Assembly (NCBI GenBank): GCA_017471925.1
Contig: JAFURM010000049.1
Coordinates: 1 to 39,995 of the forward strand
Direction of reading: 5' to 3'
Length of the DNA: 39,995 bases
DNA from: Bacteroides sp.
GTDB taxonomy: Bacteria; Bacteroidota; Bacteroidia; Bacteroidales; Bacteroidaceae
The notes under the pieces were generated by a model, which was given only the letters and a program-made list of their open reading frames with translations, was not told where the DNA came from and ran no database searches. The position numbers and the translations under genes are program-made. Shown here in pieces: positions 8,301-16,757 of this stretch (the stretch's first letter is position 1; each line of letters starts with the position of its first letter).

Positions 8301-9838
8301 ATGGAGTCGCGTGGCAAGAAGCGGTGCAGCTGCAGACTGTCGGCCACAAGGTCGGCACGATAGACTTCGGTAGCTGTGTTATAGGCCGCTGTCAAGTCCA
8401 ATGAGCCTTCACGCTCGCGCACTTTCAGGAGGGCATTGCATTGAGGGCCATCCAGATTCAGGCGGGCAGAGAGTGTCATGCTGTCGGGCACCACGAGCGA
8501 GCCGTCAGGTGTCACGCCGGTCAGTCCGGCCAGGAAGTCCAGATTCTGTGTCTGCATGTCCAGGTCTATCGAGCCGTTGCGTTTCAAACTGTCGGTCAGG
8601 TGCCACAGTTCGCCTCCTCCGCTCAGGGTAAAGGCACCGGGCAGTTCGGCCGTGAAGCGTGAAATCTGCATCTGCTTCAGGTTGCCCTCCGTACCGGCAT
8701 GAATCACCAGTGGACGGAAGGGATAGGCTTCCTTAAAGGTTTCGGGCACACCGGAGGCCAGCAGCATCACGTCCTGCTTGCCGATATAGGCATTGAAGCG
8801 TGCGGAGAGTTGTCCGGAGGTAGGGATGTCCAGCAGTTCCCAATAGGTTTGTGTGGAGAAGTCCATCTCACTGTGAGGCGTGGAGAGGCGCAGGTCGGGC
8901 ACACGAATCAGGGTCGTGTCGGCATGGAGGTGTCCGGTGAGTGAAGTGATGCTCAGGCCCGAACGCTCATACATGGAGAGTTGACGGATGGCGGCATTCA
9001 TGTTGCGCCCATGATAGTGGACAGAGTCAATGGCCACCTGTATGTCGCGCAGGGCTATGTGAGCGGGGTCGAAGCCTTCAGCCGGTGTGGCCGTACCCAC
9101 ATCATAGGAGAAGGCAGAGCCGGTCAGCAGAAACTTGCGCCACGCATAAGCCTGTCGGCGAAAGTCCACTACGGCATCTTCCAGGAGAGTCTCGCCAATG
9201 GCTGCACGCAGCATGGTGGAGTCGGTCGGCATCTCCATCTCTACGGAGAGGTTCTGCAAGTGGAGGCGTTGCAACTCCACCCGCCAGTTCAGAGGAGCAG
9301 AAGCGGTTGTGTCCGGAGGCGTGTCAGTGGTATCGTTCAGCAGCAGATGGACATGCGTGTCACTCAGATGGACATCGTTCAGCACCACGCTTTCCCGGGA
9401 GAGGTCCACCCCGTGGCTTTGCAAGGTGAAGTCGCCCAACACGCCCTGCAACTTCATGCCCGGCAGAAGATGGGCCGAATTGACCGTCACCTCCTCCAGT
9501 GCGATGTTGTCCACCTCAATGCGTCCACGCAACAGAGGCCAGGCCTGCACATGGACGTTCAGGCTCTGCAAAGTCAGAAGGGTATCGGGAGGAGTGGCAG
9601 GTTGTACCACCTTGACACCTGTTACCAAAAGGTTAAGAGGGAAACGCAGGTGGATGCGTTCCACATCTATCTGCATACCCGTAGCTTCCGAGGCGATGGT
9701 TGTGGTCTGTTGCCGGATGTAGTTCTGCACCGGCGGCACATAGAGCAACACCATCAGCAAAGCAAACAGAGCCACAGGCGCAAGCATCAGCCCCACCACC
9801 CATTTCAGCCATTTTCTTTTTCTCACGGATTGCACCAT
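5324..9838 (-). CDS. tamB: TamB translocation and assembly module protein (DUF490)
   Basis: This 1504-residue protein has one N-terminal membrane anchor (about residues 13-33). A very long run of alternating hydrophobic beta strands follows, as expected of the AsmA/TamB bridge-like fold. The C-terminal region (about 1150-1500) has the DUF490 signature and the YSQRFFNDRVQIIIGGKVS segment usual near the end of TamB. It should span the periplasm from the inner membrane to TamL. In other bacteria TamB-family proteins are tied to outer-membrane protein insertion and phospholipid transport. The length is normal for Bacteroides homologues. No convincing promoter was found in the upstream intergenic region on this strand. 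Confidence 0.92.
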   Translation of the reverse strand: MVQSVRKRKWLKWVVGLMLAPVALFALLMVLLYVPPVQNYIRQQTTTIASEATGMQIDVERIHLRFPLNLLVTGVKVVQPATPPDTLLTLQSLNVHVQAWPLLRGRIEVDNIALEEVTVNSAHLLPGMKLQGVLGDFTLQSHGVDLSRESVVLNDVHLSDTHVHLLLNDTTDTPPDTTASAPLNWRVELQRLHLQNLSVEMEMPTDSTMLRAAIGETLLEDAVVDFRRQAYAWRKFLLTGSAFSYDVGTATPAEGFDPAHIALRDIQVAIDSVHYHGRNMNAAIRQLSMYERSGLSITSLTGHLHADTTLIRVPDLRLSTPHSEMDFSTQTYWELLDIPTSGQLSARFNAYIGKQDVMLLASGVPETFKEAYPFRPLVIHAGTEGNLKQMQISRFTAELPGAFTLSGGGELWHLTDSLKRNGSIDLDMQTQNLDFLAGLTGVTPDGSLVVPDSMTLSARLNLDGPQCNALLKVREREGSLDLTAAYNTATEVYRADLVADSLQLHRFLPRDSIYMLSATLSAHGQGMDFTSPRTKATADLSLHRLHYARWMLSDMQLKAGLHSSVASVSLNSNNPLLQMQGEADMHLDRRYLDGQVKMNVRQVDLYSLGIVPRPLRRPFALNLNALARKDSIKLTLDAGDMDLRFRAHSTLKKLMEQLEEFGTVLTAQLEERHLDHAALRKVLPAAGMHLRAGKENPLSYYLASKDITYDYFRFSFGSTPQLGINGRTSVNGLQLDSLQLDTIFFSIKQDTTSMVLQGGVTNGPKNPQAVFRSTLTGEIRSQDAELTLNYVDGKGDTGVLFGVNARPLTEGNGKGNGLLLRLMPEEPIIAFRKFRFVGSSDWIYLHKDMRVYANVDMESDDGLGFMVQSDRNDTVSLQNMNVEVRSFRLEELSEVLPYMPHFAGLLTLSANFIQTPTDLLLAADGEIERLAYENQLVGDVSVGGTWYPKGVGLHHLDSYLSLDNRLVMFVDGLWRQRGDRDTLEVNATLDRFPLKTANAFMPPKTVGFTGELNGDFFVGGSMDKPVINGRFSMDSVSVSARQMGARYWFDNRPVNIENNRVLFNDFSIYTTSRNPFVINGNVDMRDLNRPTANLTLKAEDYTLLDAKRTRESLIYGKIFVDLNATVRGPLDALVMRGNMNLLGKTDATYVLTNSPLTVEDRLDGLVQFTSFNDTVTVAADEVPAMSLGGMDMNMTMHIDDAVRLRADLTADRSNYVELEGGGDLSLQYSPQGEMNLTGRYTLSGGVMKYSIPIIPLKEFQFNSGSYVDWRGNAMNPTLNLTATERVRASVSDGDNGASRMVNFDVSISIKNRLEAPELMFDISAPDDGTIQNELQAMTAEERSKQAITMLATGIYLNNSGKNNLNMGTALNSVIQSQINSLMGSMKNANLSVGIEDHTATETGDTQKDISFRYSQRFFNDRVQIIIGGKVSTGANATNDAESFIDNISIEYRLDNSGTRYVRLFYDKNYESVLDGEVTETGAGLVLRKKMDNLGELFIFRRKKK

Positions 9839-10007
9839 CGTTTCTCTTTCAATGATTCCATCTGCAAAGAAAACAAATTATTTTGAGATATGGTTTCTTT
9901 GGCCACATTTATTTGGAACCGACTCGTTCAATAGCGAAACCGGAACTTACACCTTATTATATATATAGCAGGGCGGTTATCTGCGTCATAAGACACTTTT
10001 GAGACAG

Positions 10008-10047
10008 GAATAAGACAAAAAAAAAGCGAATAAGACAAAAAAAAACG
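10008..10047. repeat. Tandem repeat with phased A9 tracts
   Basis: GAATAAGACAAAAAAAAA occurs at 10008-10025 and 10028-10045, a 20-base period. The shorter ATAAGACA also occurs at 9988-9995. Nine-A tracts about two helical turns apart usually bend DNA. The repeat lies 45-85 bases upstream of the -7 box at 10093, where an upstream activating element could act. Confidence 0.7.
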
Positions 10048-10092
10048 CTCAATTTTACACTCGTTTAACACTACTGTAACGTTCTCTTTCAT

Positions 10093-10100
10093 TAACTTTG
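10093..10100 (+). promoter_or_regulatory. Putative -7 box upstream of a small transcript
   Basis: TAACTTTG matches TAnnTTTG exactly. No TTTG is found 19-21 bases upstream. Transcription starting near 10107 would meet the terminator at 10157-10200 before GH105. Confidence 0.45.
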
Positions 10101-10106
10101 GGGCTG

Positions 10107-10200
10107 CAAACGAGAAACAAAGTAAAAACGAACAAAACTCAGGTTAGGTGAGCAATGCGCAAGCCCGTCCCAAGAAGCGGACGAGTGCTTGCGCTTTTTC
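10107..10200 (+). ncRNA. Candidate small RNA or attenuated leader, about 95 nt
   Basis: The stretch is bounded by an exact -7 box and a strong intrinsic terminator, with no credible reading frame inside. An independent promoter for GH105 follows the terminator, so this transcript can end before the PUL. It could be a PUL-linked small RNA or a 5' leader attenuator. I do not recognise a known RNA family. The call rests on boundaries only. Confidence 0.35.
10157..10200 (+). terminator. Intrinsic terminator upstream of GH105
   Basis: GCGCAAGC pairs with GCTTGCGC and, after a small asymmetric bulge, CGTCC pairs with GGACG. The stem is followed by TTTTTC. It precedes the GH105 promoter, so it either ends the short upstream transcript or insulates the PUL. 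Confidence 0.75.
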
Positions 10201-10226
10201 CTTTCACGAAAAATATTCTCCAAAGT

Positions 10227-10257
10227 TTTGCAGATCGCAAGGAATCGGCTATCTTCG
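10227..10257 (+). promoter_or_regulatory. Promoter of the GH105 gene
   Basis: TTTG at 10227-10230 and TATCTTCG at 10250-10257 are separated by 19 bases, the consensus Bacteroides spacing. The -7 box has one mismatch. The predicted leader is about 30 bases. Confidence 0.6.
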
Positions 10258-10292
10258 CAAAAAATATGAAGTAACTAATCTAATAAAGAACC

Positions 10293-11666
10293 ATGAAAAA
10301 CATGAAGAAGTCAACCCTCCTTTTACTCGTCCTGACCGTTTTGACGGCCTGTACGTCCGGCAAGCGAGAGACAGAGCAGGTGAAATATTCCCAATGGATG
10401 GTGGAGTCGCACGGACTGGGCGATTTCTACTGCAACCGCAACCATCACGATCAACTGGGCGAAACGGTATGGGACTATGTATCGGGCCTGGTGGCCAACT
10501 CCGTTCTGAAAGCCTGGCAGATGTATCCCGAGAAGACGGCCTATTATGATGCCGTAAAGGCATTCGCCGACAACAGCACCAATGAAGACGGCAGCGTGAT
10601 ACGCAACAAGAAGGGAGCGTTTGCCCTCCGTCCCAGCAACATTGATGACCTGCCGGCCGGAAATGTCTATTTTGCCCTTTATCGGGAGGAGTTGCGTCGC
10701 GGCAACATTCAGGATGCCGAACGCTACAAGAATGCCGCCACCCTGATTCGCAACAAGCTGAAATATGATCACTCACGCATCGCCGAGGGTCTTCCCGGTG
10801 CAGGCGGATTCTTCCACAAGGCAGTCTACCCCAATCAGATGTGGTTAGACGGTCTCTTCATGGGGTCACCCATCTATGCACAGTGGCAGCACTGCTTCGG
10901 CAGCGAAAACCCTGAGGAGAACATGGAGAGTTGGAGCGACATTGCCCACCAGTTCAAGACCATCCACCACTACACCTATAATCCCGACGTACAGTTGAAC
11001 TATCATGCCTGGTCGGCCATGCCCGAAGACGAGAACTCTTTCTGGGCCAACCGCGAAGAGCCTTTCAAGGGATGCAGCAAAGAGTTTTGGGGCCGTGGCA
11101 TGGGATGGTATTTCGCCGCATTGGTCGACGTGCTGGAGTATATGCCTGAAGAGCATCCTGCATATGGCGACATCACCGCCATCCTGCAACAAGTGGCCGC
11201 AGGCCTGAAGCGTTGGCAAGATGCAGATTCCGGTGTATGGTATCAGTTGTTGCAATATGATGCCACCCGGACAGGCGACGGCGCAGGTGACCTTATGGCC
11301 GACGGCAAGCACTACAACGTAGGCACACAGGCCAACTACCTGGAAGCCTCCTGCTCCTGCATCTTCACCTATGCCTATCTGAAAGGCATCCGTCTGGGAC
11401 TGCTCGACAAGGAGACCTACATGCCGGTAGCCGAGAAAGCCTATCAAGGTCTGCTGAAAACCTTCATCCGTGAAAACAACGGCAAGATAGACATCGTGCA
11501 GACTTGCGCTTCGGCCGGACTCGGACCGGCTAAAGACCTCTCCCGCACCGGAACTGCCAACTATTACCTCTGCGGAAAAGACGTCACTATCACCCAAAAC
11601 GAAGGCAAGGCCATCGGCACTTTCATCCTCGCCTCCTTAGAATATGAGGCCCGTGAGGGCATCTGA
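10293..11666 (+). CDS. GH105 unsaturated rhamnogalacturonyl hydrolase-like lipoprotein
   Basis: This 457-residue protein has a lipoprotein signal ending LTACTSG (Cys20). The rest is an (alpha/alpha)6-barrel of the GH88/GH105 type. QMWLDGLFM carries the expected catalytic aspartate (Asp186). The conserved WGRGMGWYFAALVDVLEYMP segment follows at about 268-287. GH105 enzymes remove the unsaturated uronic acid that pectate or rhamnogalacturonan lyases leave at the non-reducing end. Here it opens the plus-strand PUL, with its own promoter and a terminator before SusC. A PL11-like lyase lies about 24 kb downstream, which could supply its substrate. The family call is firm; the exact uronide specificity is not visible. 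A second ATG at 10302 is equally usable. Confidence 0.88.
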   Translation: MKNMKKSTLLLLVLTVLTACTSGKRETEQVKYSQWMVESHGLGDFYCNRNHHDQLGETVWDYVSGLVANSVLKAWQMYPEKTAYYDAVKAFADNSTNEDGSVIRNKKGAFALRPSNIDDLPAGNVYFALYREELRRGNIQDAERYKNAATLIRNKLKYDHSRIAEGLPGAGGFFHKAVYPNQMWLDGLFMGSPIYAQWQHCFGSENPEENMESWSDIAHQFKTIHHYTYNPDVQLNYHAWSAMPEDENSFWANREEPFKGCSKEFWGRGMGWYFAALVDVLEYMPEEHPAYGDITAILQQVAAGLKRWQDADSGVWYQLLQYDATRTGDGAGDLMADGKHYNVGTQANYLEASCSCIFTYAYLKGIRLGLLDKETYMPVAEKAYQGLLKTFIRENNGKIDIVQTCASAGLGPAKDLSRTGTANYYLCGKDVTITQNEGKAIGTFILASLEYEAREGI

Positions 11667-11707
11667 CGAAGGATGAGAAACAAATGATACCTTATTTTAT
11701 AACATTT

Positions 11708-11740
11708 AAAGAGCGAGGTTAACCAACTCCGCTCTTTTTT
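11708..11740 (+). terminator. Intrinsic terminator after GH105
   Basis: AAAGAGCG pairs with CGCTCTTT, with a single bulged C and a short loop, followed by a T run. It separates GH105 from the SusC unit. Confidence 0.8.
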
Positions 11741-11776
11741 ATAACAAATGCAGGGCTTCACGTTTCTGCATTTTCA

Positions 11777-11784
11777 TACCTTTG
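11777..11784 (+). promoter_or_regulatory. Putative -7 box of the SusC operon
   Basis: TACCTTTG matches TAnnTTTG exactly. No TTTG lies at the normal upstream spacing, which suggests dependence on an activator such as the HTCS. A start near 11791 rules out the in-frame upstream start at 11748. Confidence 0.6.
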
Positions 11785-11849
11785 CCACGCATTACTATGA
11801 AAACGTGAATGCAAACGAAAAAATAATATTAACCATTAAACAATGTACA

Positions 11850-14800
11850 ATGAGAAAAACATTCTTTGAAAAGTGCATGAATTTAATTTTATGCCGTGTT
11901 GCATTGGCAATGCTACTTCTGTTGCCTGCAATCAGTAGCCTTCAGGCTAATCCTTCTCAAAGCAAGACCATTTCCGGCGTTGTTACATCTGCAACCGACA
12001 ACGAACCGTTGATTGGTGTCAGTGTGCAGGTGAAAGAAGCCGGTACAGGTGCAATCACAGACATCGACGGCCGCTACAGTGTGACCGCCAGTCAGGGACA
12101 GACATTGGTCTTCTCCTACATCGGCTACAAGACCCAGGAAATCAAGGTCGGTGCCTCCCCCACCATCAACGTAGTGTTGGCCGAGGACAACGAAATGTTG
12201 GACGAAGTGGTCGTTGTGGGCTACGGCACCATGAAGAAGAAGTTAGTGACAGGTGCCACTGTACAGGTAAAAGGTGAAAACATCGCCAAACTGAACACCA
12301 CCAACCCACTGCAGGCCATGCAGGGACAGACTCCCGGTGTGAGCATCACTTCCACTTCCGGCCAGCCGGGTGAAAGCATGAAGGTGCAAATCCGTGGTTT
12401 GGGAACCGTAGGCAACTCCGGTCCTCTCTACCTGATTGACGGTGTAGGCGGTGACATCTCCACCCTGAATCCTGCCGACATCGAAAGCATTGACGTGTTG
12501 AAGGACGCTGCTTCGGCTGCCATCTATGGTGCACAGGCCGCTAACGGTGTTGTATTGGTAACAACCAAGCAGGGTCGTGAAGGCAAGGCACAGGTTTCAT
12601 TCGATGCTTACTATGGCATCCAGAATGTAGCCCGCAAGGCCAACATGCTGAACGCCCAGCAATACATGGCCATCATGGACGAACAGTCACTGAACAGCGG
12701 TGGTGCCGTATACGACTGGGCCAATATCAAGTCCATCTATGATGCCAACGGCAACCTTGTTGATACAGACTGGATTGACACCATGTTCAAGGATGATGCC
12801 AAGACACAGAGCTATAGCCTCGGCGTGACAGGAGGTTCCAAAACTTCCACTTACGCCCTCTCTTTGGGATATATGCAGCAGGAAGGTATCGTAGGCGGTG
12901 CAGATGTTTCCAACTACGAGCGTTACAACTTCCGTATCAACTCTGAGCACAAACTGCTCAATGACATGCTGAAAGTAGGCGAACAAGTAAGCTTCGTCTA
13001 TAAAAAGAACACCGGTATCGGTGTAGGCAATCAATACAACAACACGTTGCGTGGTGCCTTTGGTACTTCTCCGATTACACCTGTCTACAGCGACAACAAC
13101 ATCTACGACTCTCCTTACAACGACACAAGCAACAGCGATTGGTACAACGGTGACGGCAACCCTTATGGAAGCATGATGACCAATACCAACAATGAGAACA
13201 AGAACGCAACATTCTCCGGTAACGTATATGCAGAGTTACAGCCCATCAAGAACCTGAAGATCAAGACCGTGTTCGGTGCAGTCTACGGTTCTTCCGAATA
13301 CCGCAGTTTCTCTCCGCTGTATCAGTTCTCCGTTTATTCCTATAATAATGCCAAGACCGGTGTTTCCCAGAACATGAACACCAGCCTGAGCATGACTTGG
13401 ACGAATACCGCTACTTACGATTGGGACATCAACGACCATCATTTCAATGCCCTGATTGGTATGGAAGCCTCTCGTTACGAAGGGACATACGTAGGAGCCA
13501 GCCAAGCCTCTTTGAAAGAAGGATTTGATGACTGGGACCACGCTTATATAGCCAATGGTACAGCCGCTTCTACCGCTGATGGTTTAGGAGCATCCGGCAA
13601 CCCCCACGATGAAAGCCGCACCGTTTCTTACTTCGGCCGTCTGGGCTGGAACTGGAAAGAGACCTATATGGTAAACGCCACCCTGCGTGCCGATGGTTCT
13701 TCCAAGTTTGCCCGTGGCAACCGTTTCGGTTATTTCCCCTCCATCTCTGCCGGTTGGACCATCACCAATGAAGCATTCATGGAGAGCACCAAGTCTTGGC
13801 TGGACTTCCTGAAAATCCGTGCAAGCTGGGGTCAGGTAGGTAATCAGAACATCAGCAACTATCAGTATCTGGCACCCGTAAAAAGCGCCAATACCCACTA
13901 CCTGTTTGGTAACTATGGTTATGACTCAGCTACTTCCGCCAGCTTATTGGCTTCTACCTGGGGTGCATTCCCCAGCCGTCTGCCGAATGCCGACATCAAG
14001 TGGGAAACATCCGAGCAGACCAACATTGGTTTCGATGCCCGTCTGTTGGACAGCCGCTTAGGCGTAAACTTTGACTTCTACATCAAGGAGACCAAAGACT
14101 GGTTGGTGGAAGCTCCTATCTTGGCAACTGCCGGTGCTGGTGCTCCCTACATTAACGGTGGTAGTGTGAAGAACACCGGTGTGGAAGTGGCCTTGACTTG
14201 GAATGACCAGATCGGTAAAGACTTCCACTACAACGTAGGTATCAACGGTTCTTACAACAAAAATGAAGTAGGCGAAATTCCCAATACCGACGGTATCATT
14301 CATGGTAACGCATACGAATTGTACGACAATGCACCCGAGTTCTATCGTGCCGAGAACGGCCATGCTATTGGTTACTTCTGGGGCTACAAGACTTGCGGTA
14401 TCTTCCAGAACCAGCAGGAAATCAGCGACTGGATTGCCGCCGGCAACGGTGTGTTGCAGTCCGATGTGAAGCCGGGCGATGTGAAGTATGTAGACTTCAA
14501 CCATGACGGTCTTATCAACAACGACGACAAGGTAGACTTGGGTAATGGTATTCCCGATTTCACCTTCGGCTTCAATCTGGGCTTTGACTACAAGGGCTTC
14601 GACTTCTCCTTGGTAGCCAACGGTGCTGTCGGACAGCAAATCGTACAGTCCTATCGCCAGCATGCCAATAAATATGCCAACTATACCACGGCCATCCTGG
14701 ACCGTTGGACTGGTGAAGGCACCAGCAACCGCATCCCGCGCGTAACTGAGCAGAACATCAACTGGCAGTTCTCTGACCTTTTCATTCAGGACGGTGACTA

Positions 14801-15032
14801 CCTGCGCATCAGCAACATCACGGTAGGTTATGACTTCAGCAAGTTGCTCAAGTGGAAAGGCATCAGCCAAGCCCGCCTCTATGCTCAGGTACAGAACGCC
14901 TTTACATTCACCAAATATGACGGTATGGATCCCGAAATCGGTTATGGTACTCAGGGATGGGTATCCGGAATTGACGTAGGTTACTATCCTCGTCCCCGTA
15001 CTGTTTTGGTTGGTTTAAATCTTAAATTCTAA
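11850..15032 (+). CDS. susC-like: SusC-like TonB-dependent glycan importer
   Basis: Starting at the ATG at 11850 gives 1060 residues and a good signal peptide (MRKTFFEKCMNLILCRVALA, then a hydrophobic core ending SSLQA). The frame is open back to 11748, but that start lies upstream of the likely promoter. After the signal comes a carboxypeptidase-regulatory-like domain (about 18-95), then the TonB-box-like LDEVVVVGYGT, the plug domain (about 115-230) and a 22-strand barrel to the end. It should form the outer-membrane pore, capped by the SusD encoded 11 bases downstream, and import oligosaccharides released by the surface GH5 enzymes. Substrate cannot be read from the sequence. Confidence 0.95.
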   Translation: MRKTFFEKCMNLILCRVALAMLLLLPAISSLQANPSQSKTISGVVTSATDNEPLIGVSVQVKEAGTGAITDIDGRYSVTASQGQTLVFSYIGYKTQEIKVGASPTINVVLAEDNEMLDEVVVVGYGTMKKKLVTGATVQVKGENIAKLNTTNPLQAMQGQTPGVSITSTSGQPGESMKVQIRGLGTVGNSGPLYLIDGVGGDISTLNPADIESIDVLKDAASAAIYGAQAANGVVLVTTKQGREGKAQVSFDAYYGIQNVARKANMLNAQQYMAIMDEQSLNSGGAVYDWANIKSIYDANGNLVDTDWIDTMFKDDAKTQSYSLGVTGGSKTSTYALSLGYMQQEGIVGGADVSNYERYNFRINSEHKLLNDMLKVGEQVSFVYKKNTGIGVGNQYNNTLRGAFGTSPITPVYSDNNIYDSPYNDTSNSDWYNGDGNPYGSMMTNTNNENKNATFSGNVYAELQPIKNLKIKTVFGAVYGSSEYRSFSPLYQFSVYSYNNAKTGVSQNMNTSLSMTWTNTATYDWDINDHHFNALIGMEASRYEGTYVGASQASLKEGFDDWDHAYIANGTAASTADGLGASGNPHDESRTVSYFGRLGWNWKETYMVNATLRADGSSKFARGNRFGYFPSISAGWTITNEAFMESTKSWLDFLKIRASWGQVGNQNISNYQYLAPVKSANTHYLFGNYGYDSATSASLLASTWGAFPSRLPNADIKWETSEQTNIGFDARLLDSRLGVNFDFYIKETKDWLVEAPILATAGAGAPYINGGSVKNTGVEVALTWNDQIGKDFHYNVGINGSYNKNEVGEIPNTDGIIHGNAYELYDNAPEFYRAENGHAIGYFWGYKTCGIFQNQQEISDWIAAGNGVLQSDVKPGDVKYVDFNHDGLINNDDKVDLGNGIPDFTFGFNLGFDYKGFDFSLVANGAVGQQIVQSYRQHANKYANYTTAILDRWTGEGTSNRIPRVTEQNINWQFSDLFIQDGDYLRISNITVGYDFSKLLKWKGISQARLYAQVQNAFTFTKYDGMDPEIGYGTQGWVSGIDVGYYPRPRTVLVGLNLKF

Positions 15033-15043
15033 TTGATAGCGAT

Positions 15044-16717
15044 ATGGAAAAGAAGAAATTCAATATATTATTGGCAGGAGTGCTGAGCTTGGGCTTGGGC
15101 ATGACCTCCTGCTCGGAAAGTTTCCTTGATGTAGAATCCAAGACCGAATCAAACACAGAGACTTTCTACAAGACCGAGAGTGATGCTTATCGTGCCCTGA
15201 TTGGTTGCTACGACGGTTGGCGTCAGACTTCATCGGCTATGGGAGTAGGCTTCTACTTAGGTTCTGAAGTCATGTCATATGAGTGCTTCGGTGCCACAGG
15301 TAATGGCGACGGCCGTGCCTATCAGGCCATTGACCGATTCGACATCGCCCAATCACCGGCCGACTTGAACATGTATGAAACCGATTGGAAGAACTATTAT
15401 GCCGCCGTTTACCGCTGCAATGAACTGATTGCTCACGAAGAGCAAATCCAGTGGAAAGAAGAAGGTAGCATGCACAGTACCTATATGGGCGAATGCCGCA
15501 CCATCCGCGCATTGCTCTACTTCGACATGGTACGTTTGTGGGGCAATATTCCTTTGTTTGAAGTTCCTGTAAACGAGAATCGCCCGCAGGTTTCTGCCGA
15601 CGAAGTGTATGCTTTGATTTTCAGTGACCTGAAATATGCCATCGAGAATATACCGGCAGACGCCTATCCCAAGGCAGATGCAGCCAACAATGACGGACAT
15701 GTCACCAAGTATGCCGCAGAAGCCCTCTTGGCCCGTGCCTACCTCTTCTATACCGGCTACTATGGCAAGGAACCGACTGGCGTAACCAAGGCCGAAGCTT
15801 TGGCTGCTTGCGAAGACATCATCGCCTCCGGTGAATTCTCTCTGATTCCTGAATTCAAGAACCTGTGGCCGGCCGCTTCTGCTGCAGTAGTAGATGCTCC
15901 TGCCGAAGGTGAAAAGGCCGATATGACCAAGCTTCTGAACACTTATGCCGGTGATGGTAATGCAGAGACCATCCTGGCCATGAAGTTTACCTCTTCTCAG
16001 GACTATAACGGCAACAACGACGGTAACCGTTGGCAGGTAATGTTAGGTATGCGTTCACTGAATGCCGCACCTTATGGTAAAGGCTGGGGTGCTTTGACCG
16101 TTAACCCCGCATTCGTTAATGAGTTTGCAGCAGGCGACACCCGCAAAGCTGCTTCTATCATCGATATGGCAGGTGAAGGCATTACTTCTGATGACGAATG
16201 GGCAGCCAGCTATAAGGATCAGCGTGAATATACAGGTTATGCTGTGAAGAAATACTCTCCTCTCTGTTTTGCAGATGGCACATCGGCATCCAAGGAAGAC
16301 GGTTCCGGTGACTTCCAGATTTCCAATCACCAGGATTATGTATTGATTCGCTATGCCGACGTATTGCTCATGGCAGCAGAACTGGGCAGCAGCAATGCAC
16401 AGGCCTACTTCAACGAAGTGCGCAACCGTGCCTTTGGCGGCAATGCTCCGGCTGTAACCGTCAGCAAGGAAAACATCATGAAGGAGCGTAAGTTTGAGTT
16501 CTGTTTTGAAAGCATCAACTATTGGGATTTGTTGCGCCAGGGTGTAGATGCAGCGGCCAACCAACTCGTTACCAACATCAAAGTGTATAGTGGAGGTAAT
16601 GAAGACGCTGTGGTCATCACTGCAGACAAAATGAAGTCTACTAATGGTTTATCTCAGATTCCTTACAACCAGATTACCCTTTCTGGCGGAACATTGAAAC
16701 AGAACCAAGGTTGGTAA
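15044..16717 (+). CDS. susD-like: SusD-like outer-membrane glycan-binding lipoprotein
   Basis: This 557-residue protein has a lipobox ending GMTSCSES (Cys23). It has the RagB/SusD layout: an N-terminal helical part with TPR-like helices (about 70-330) and the C-terminal SusD signature KERKFEFCFESINYWDLLRQG (near 480-500; stated here only as a signature). It partners with the SusC encoded just upstream and acts as the lid that presents glycan to the transporter. The following binding-protein gene starts 40 bases downstream, consistent with one operon. The length is typical for the family. Confidence 0.95.
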   Translation: MEKKKFNILLAGVLSLGLGMTSCSESFLDVESKTESNTETFYKTESDAYRALIGCYDGWRQTSSAMGVGFYLGSEVMSYECFGATGNGDGRAYQAIDRFDIAQSPADLNMYETDWKNYYAAVYRCNELIAHEEQIQWKEEGSMHSTYMGECRTIRALLYFDMVRLWGNIPLFEVPVNENRPQVSADEVYALIFSDLKYAIENIPADAYPKADAANNDGHVTKYAAEALLARAYLFYTGYYGKEPTGVTKAEALAACEDIIASGEFSLIPEFKNLWPAASAAVVDAPAEGEKADMTKLLNTYAGDGNAETILAMKFTSSQDYNGNNDGNRWQVMLGMRSLNAAPYGKGWGALTVNPAFVNEFAAGDTRKAASIIDMAGEGITSDDEWAASYKDQREYTGYAVKKYSPLCFADGTSASKEDGSGDFQISNHQDYVLIRYADVLLMAAELGSSNAQAYFNEVRNRAFGGNAPAVTVSKENIMKERKFEFCFESINYWDLLRQGVDAAANQLVTNIKVYSGGNEDAVVITADKMKSTNGLSQIPYNQITLSGGTLKQNQGW

Positions 16718-16757
16718 TCAATAGTACAAGAATTTAATCATTAAAGACAAATAGATT

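Larger units (their letters stand above)
9839..10292. other. Divergent intergenic region between tamB and the PUL
   Basis: This 454-base region has no credible protein gene. It holds two phased A9 tracts (10008-10047), an exact -7 box (10093-10100), a long hairpin terminator (10157-10200) and a two-box promoter (10227-10257), each described separately. The part nearest tamB (9839-9990) is AT-rich with no clear element. A GTG-initiated open frame from 10148 runs through the terminator and into GH105 out of frame; it is not treated as a gene. Confidence 0.7.

Noticed and set aside
9839-9960. Promoter for tamB
   Set aside because: ATAATTTG and TTTCTTTG occur on the minus strand, but each has mismatches to the -7 consensus and neither has a partner box.
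10148-10549. A GTG-started open frame entering GH105
   Set aside because: It runs through the terminator hairpin and then overlaps GH105 out of frame; the GH105 frame has catalytic motifs and a lipobox.
11748-11849. Upstream extension of SusC by 34 codons
   Set aside because: It lies across the -7 box at 11777-11784 and would bury the signal peptide.
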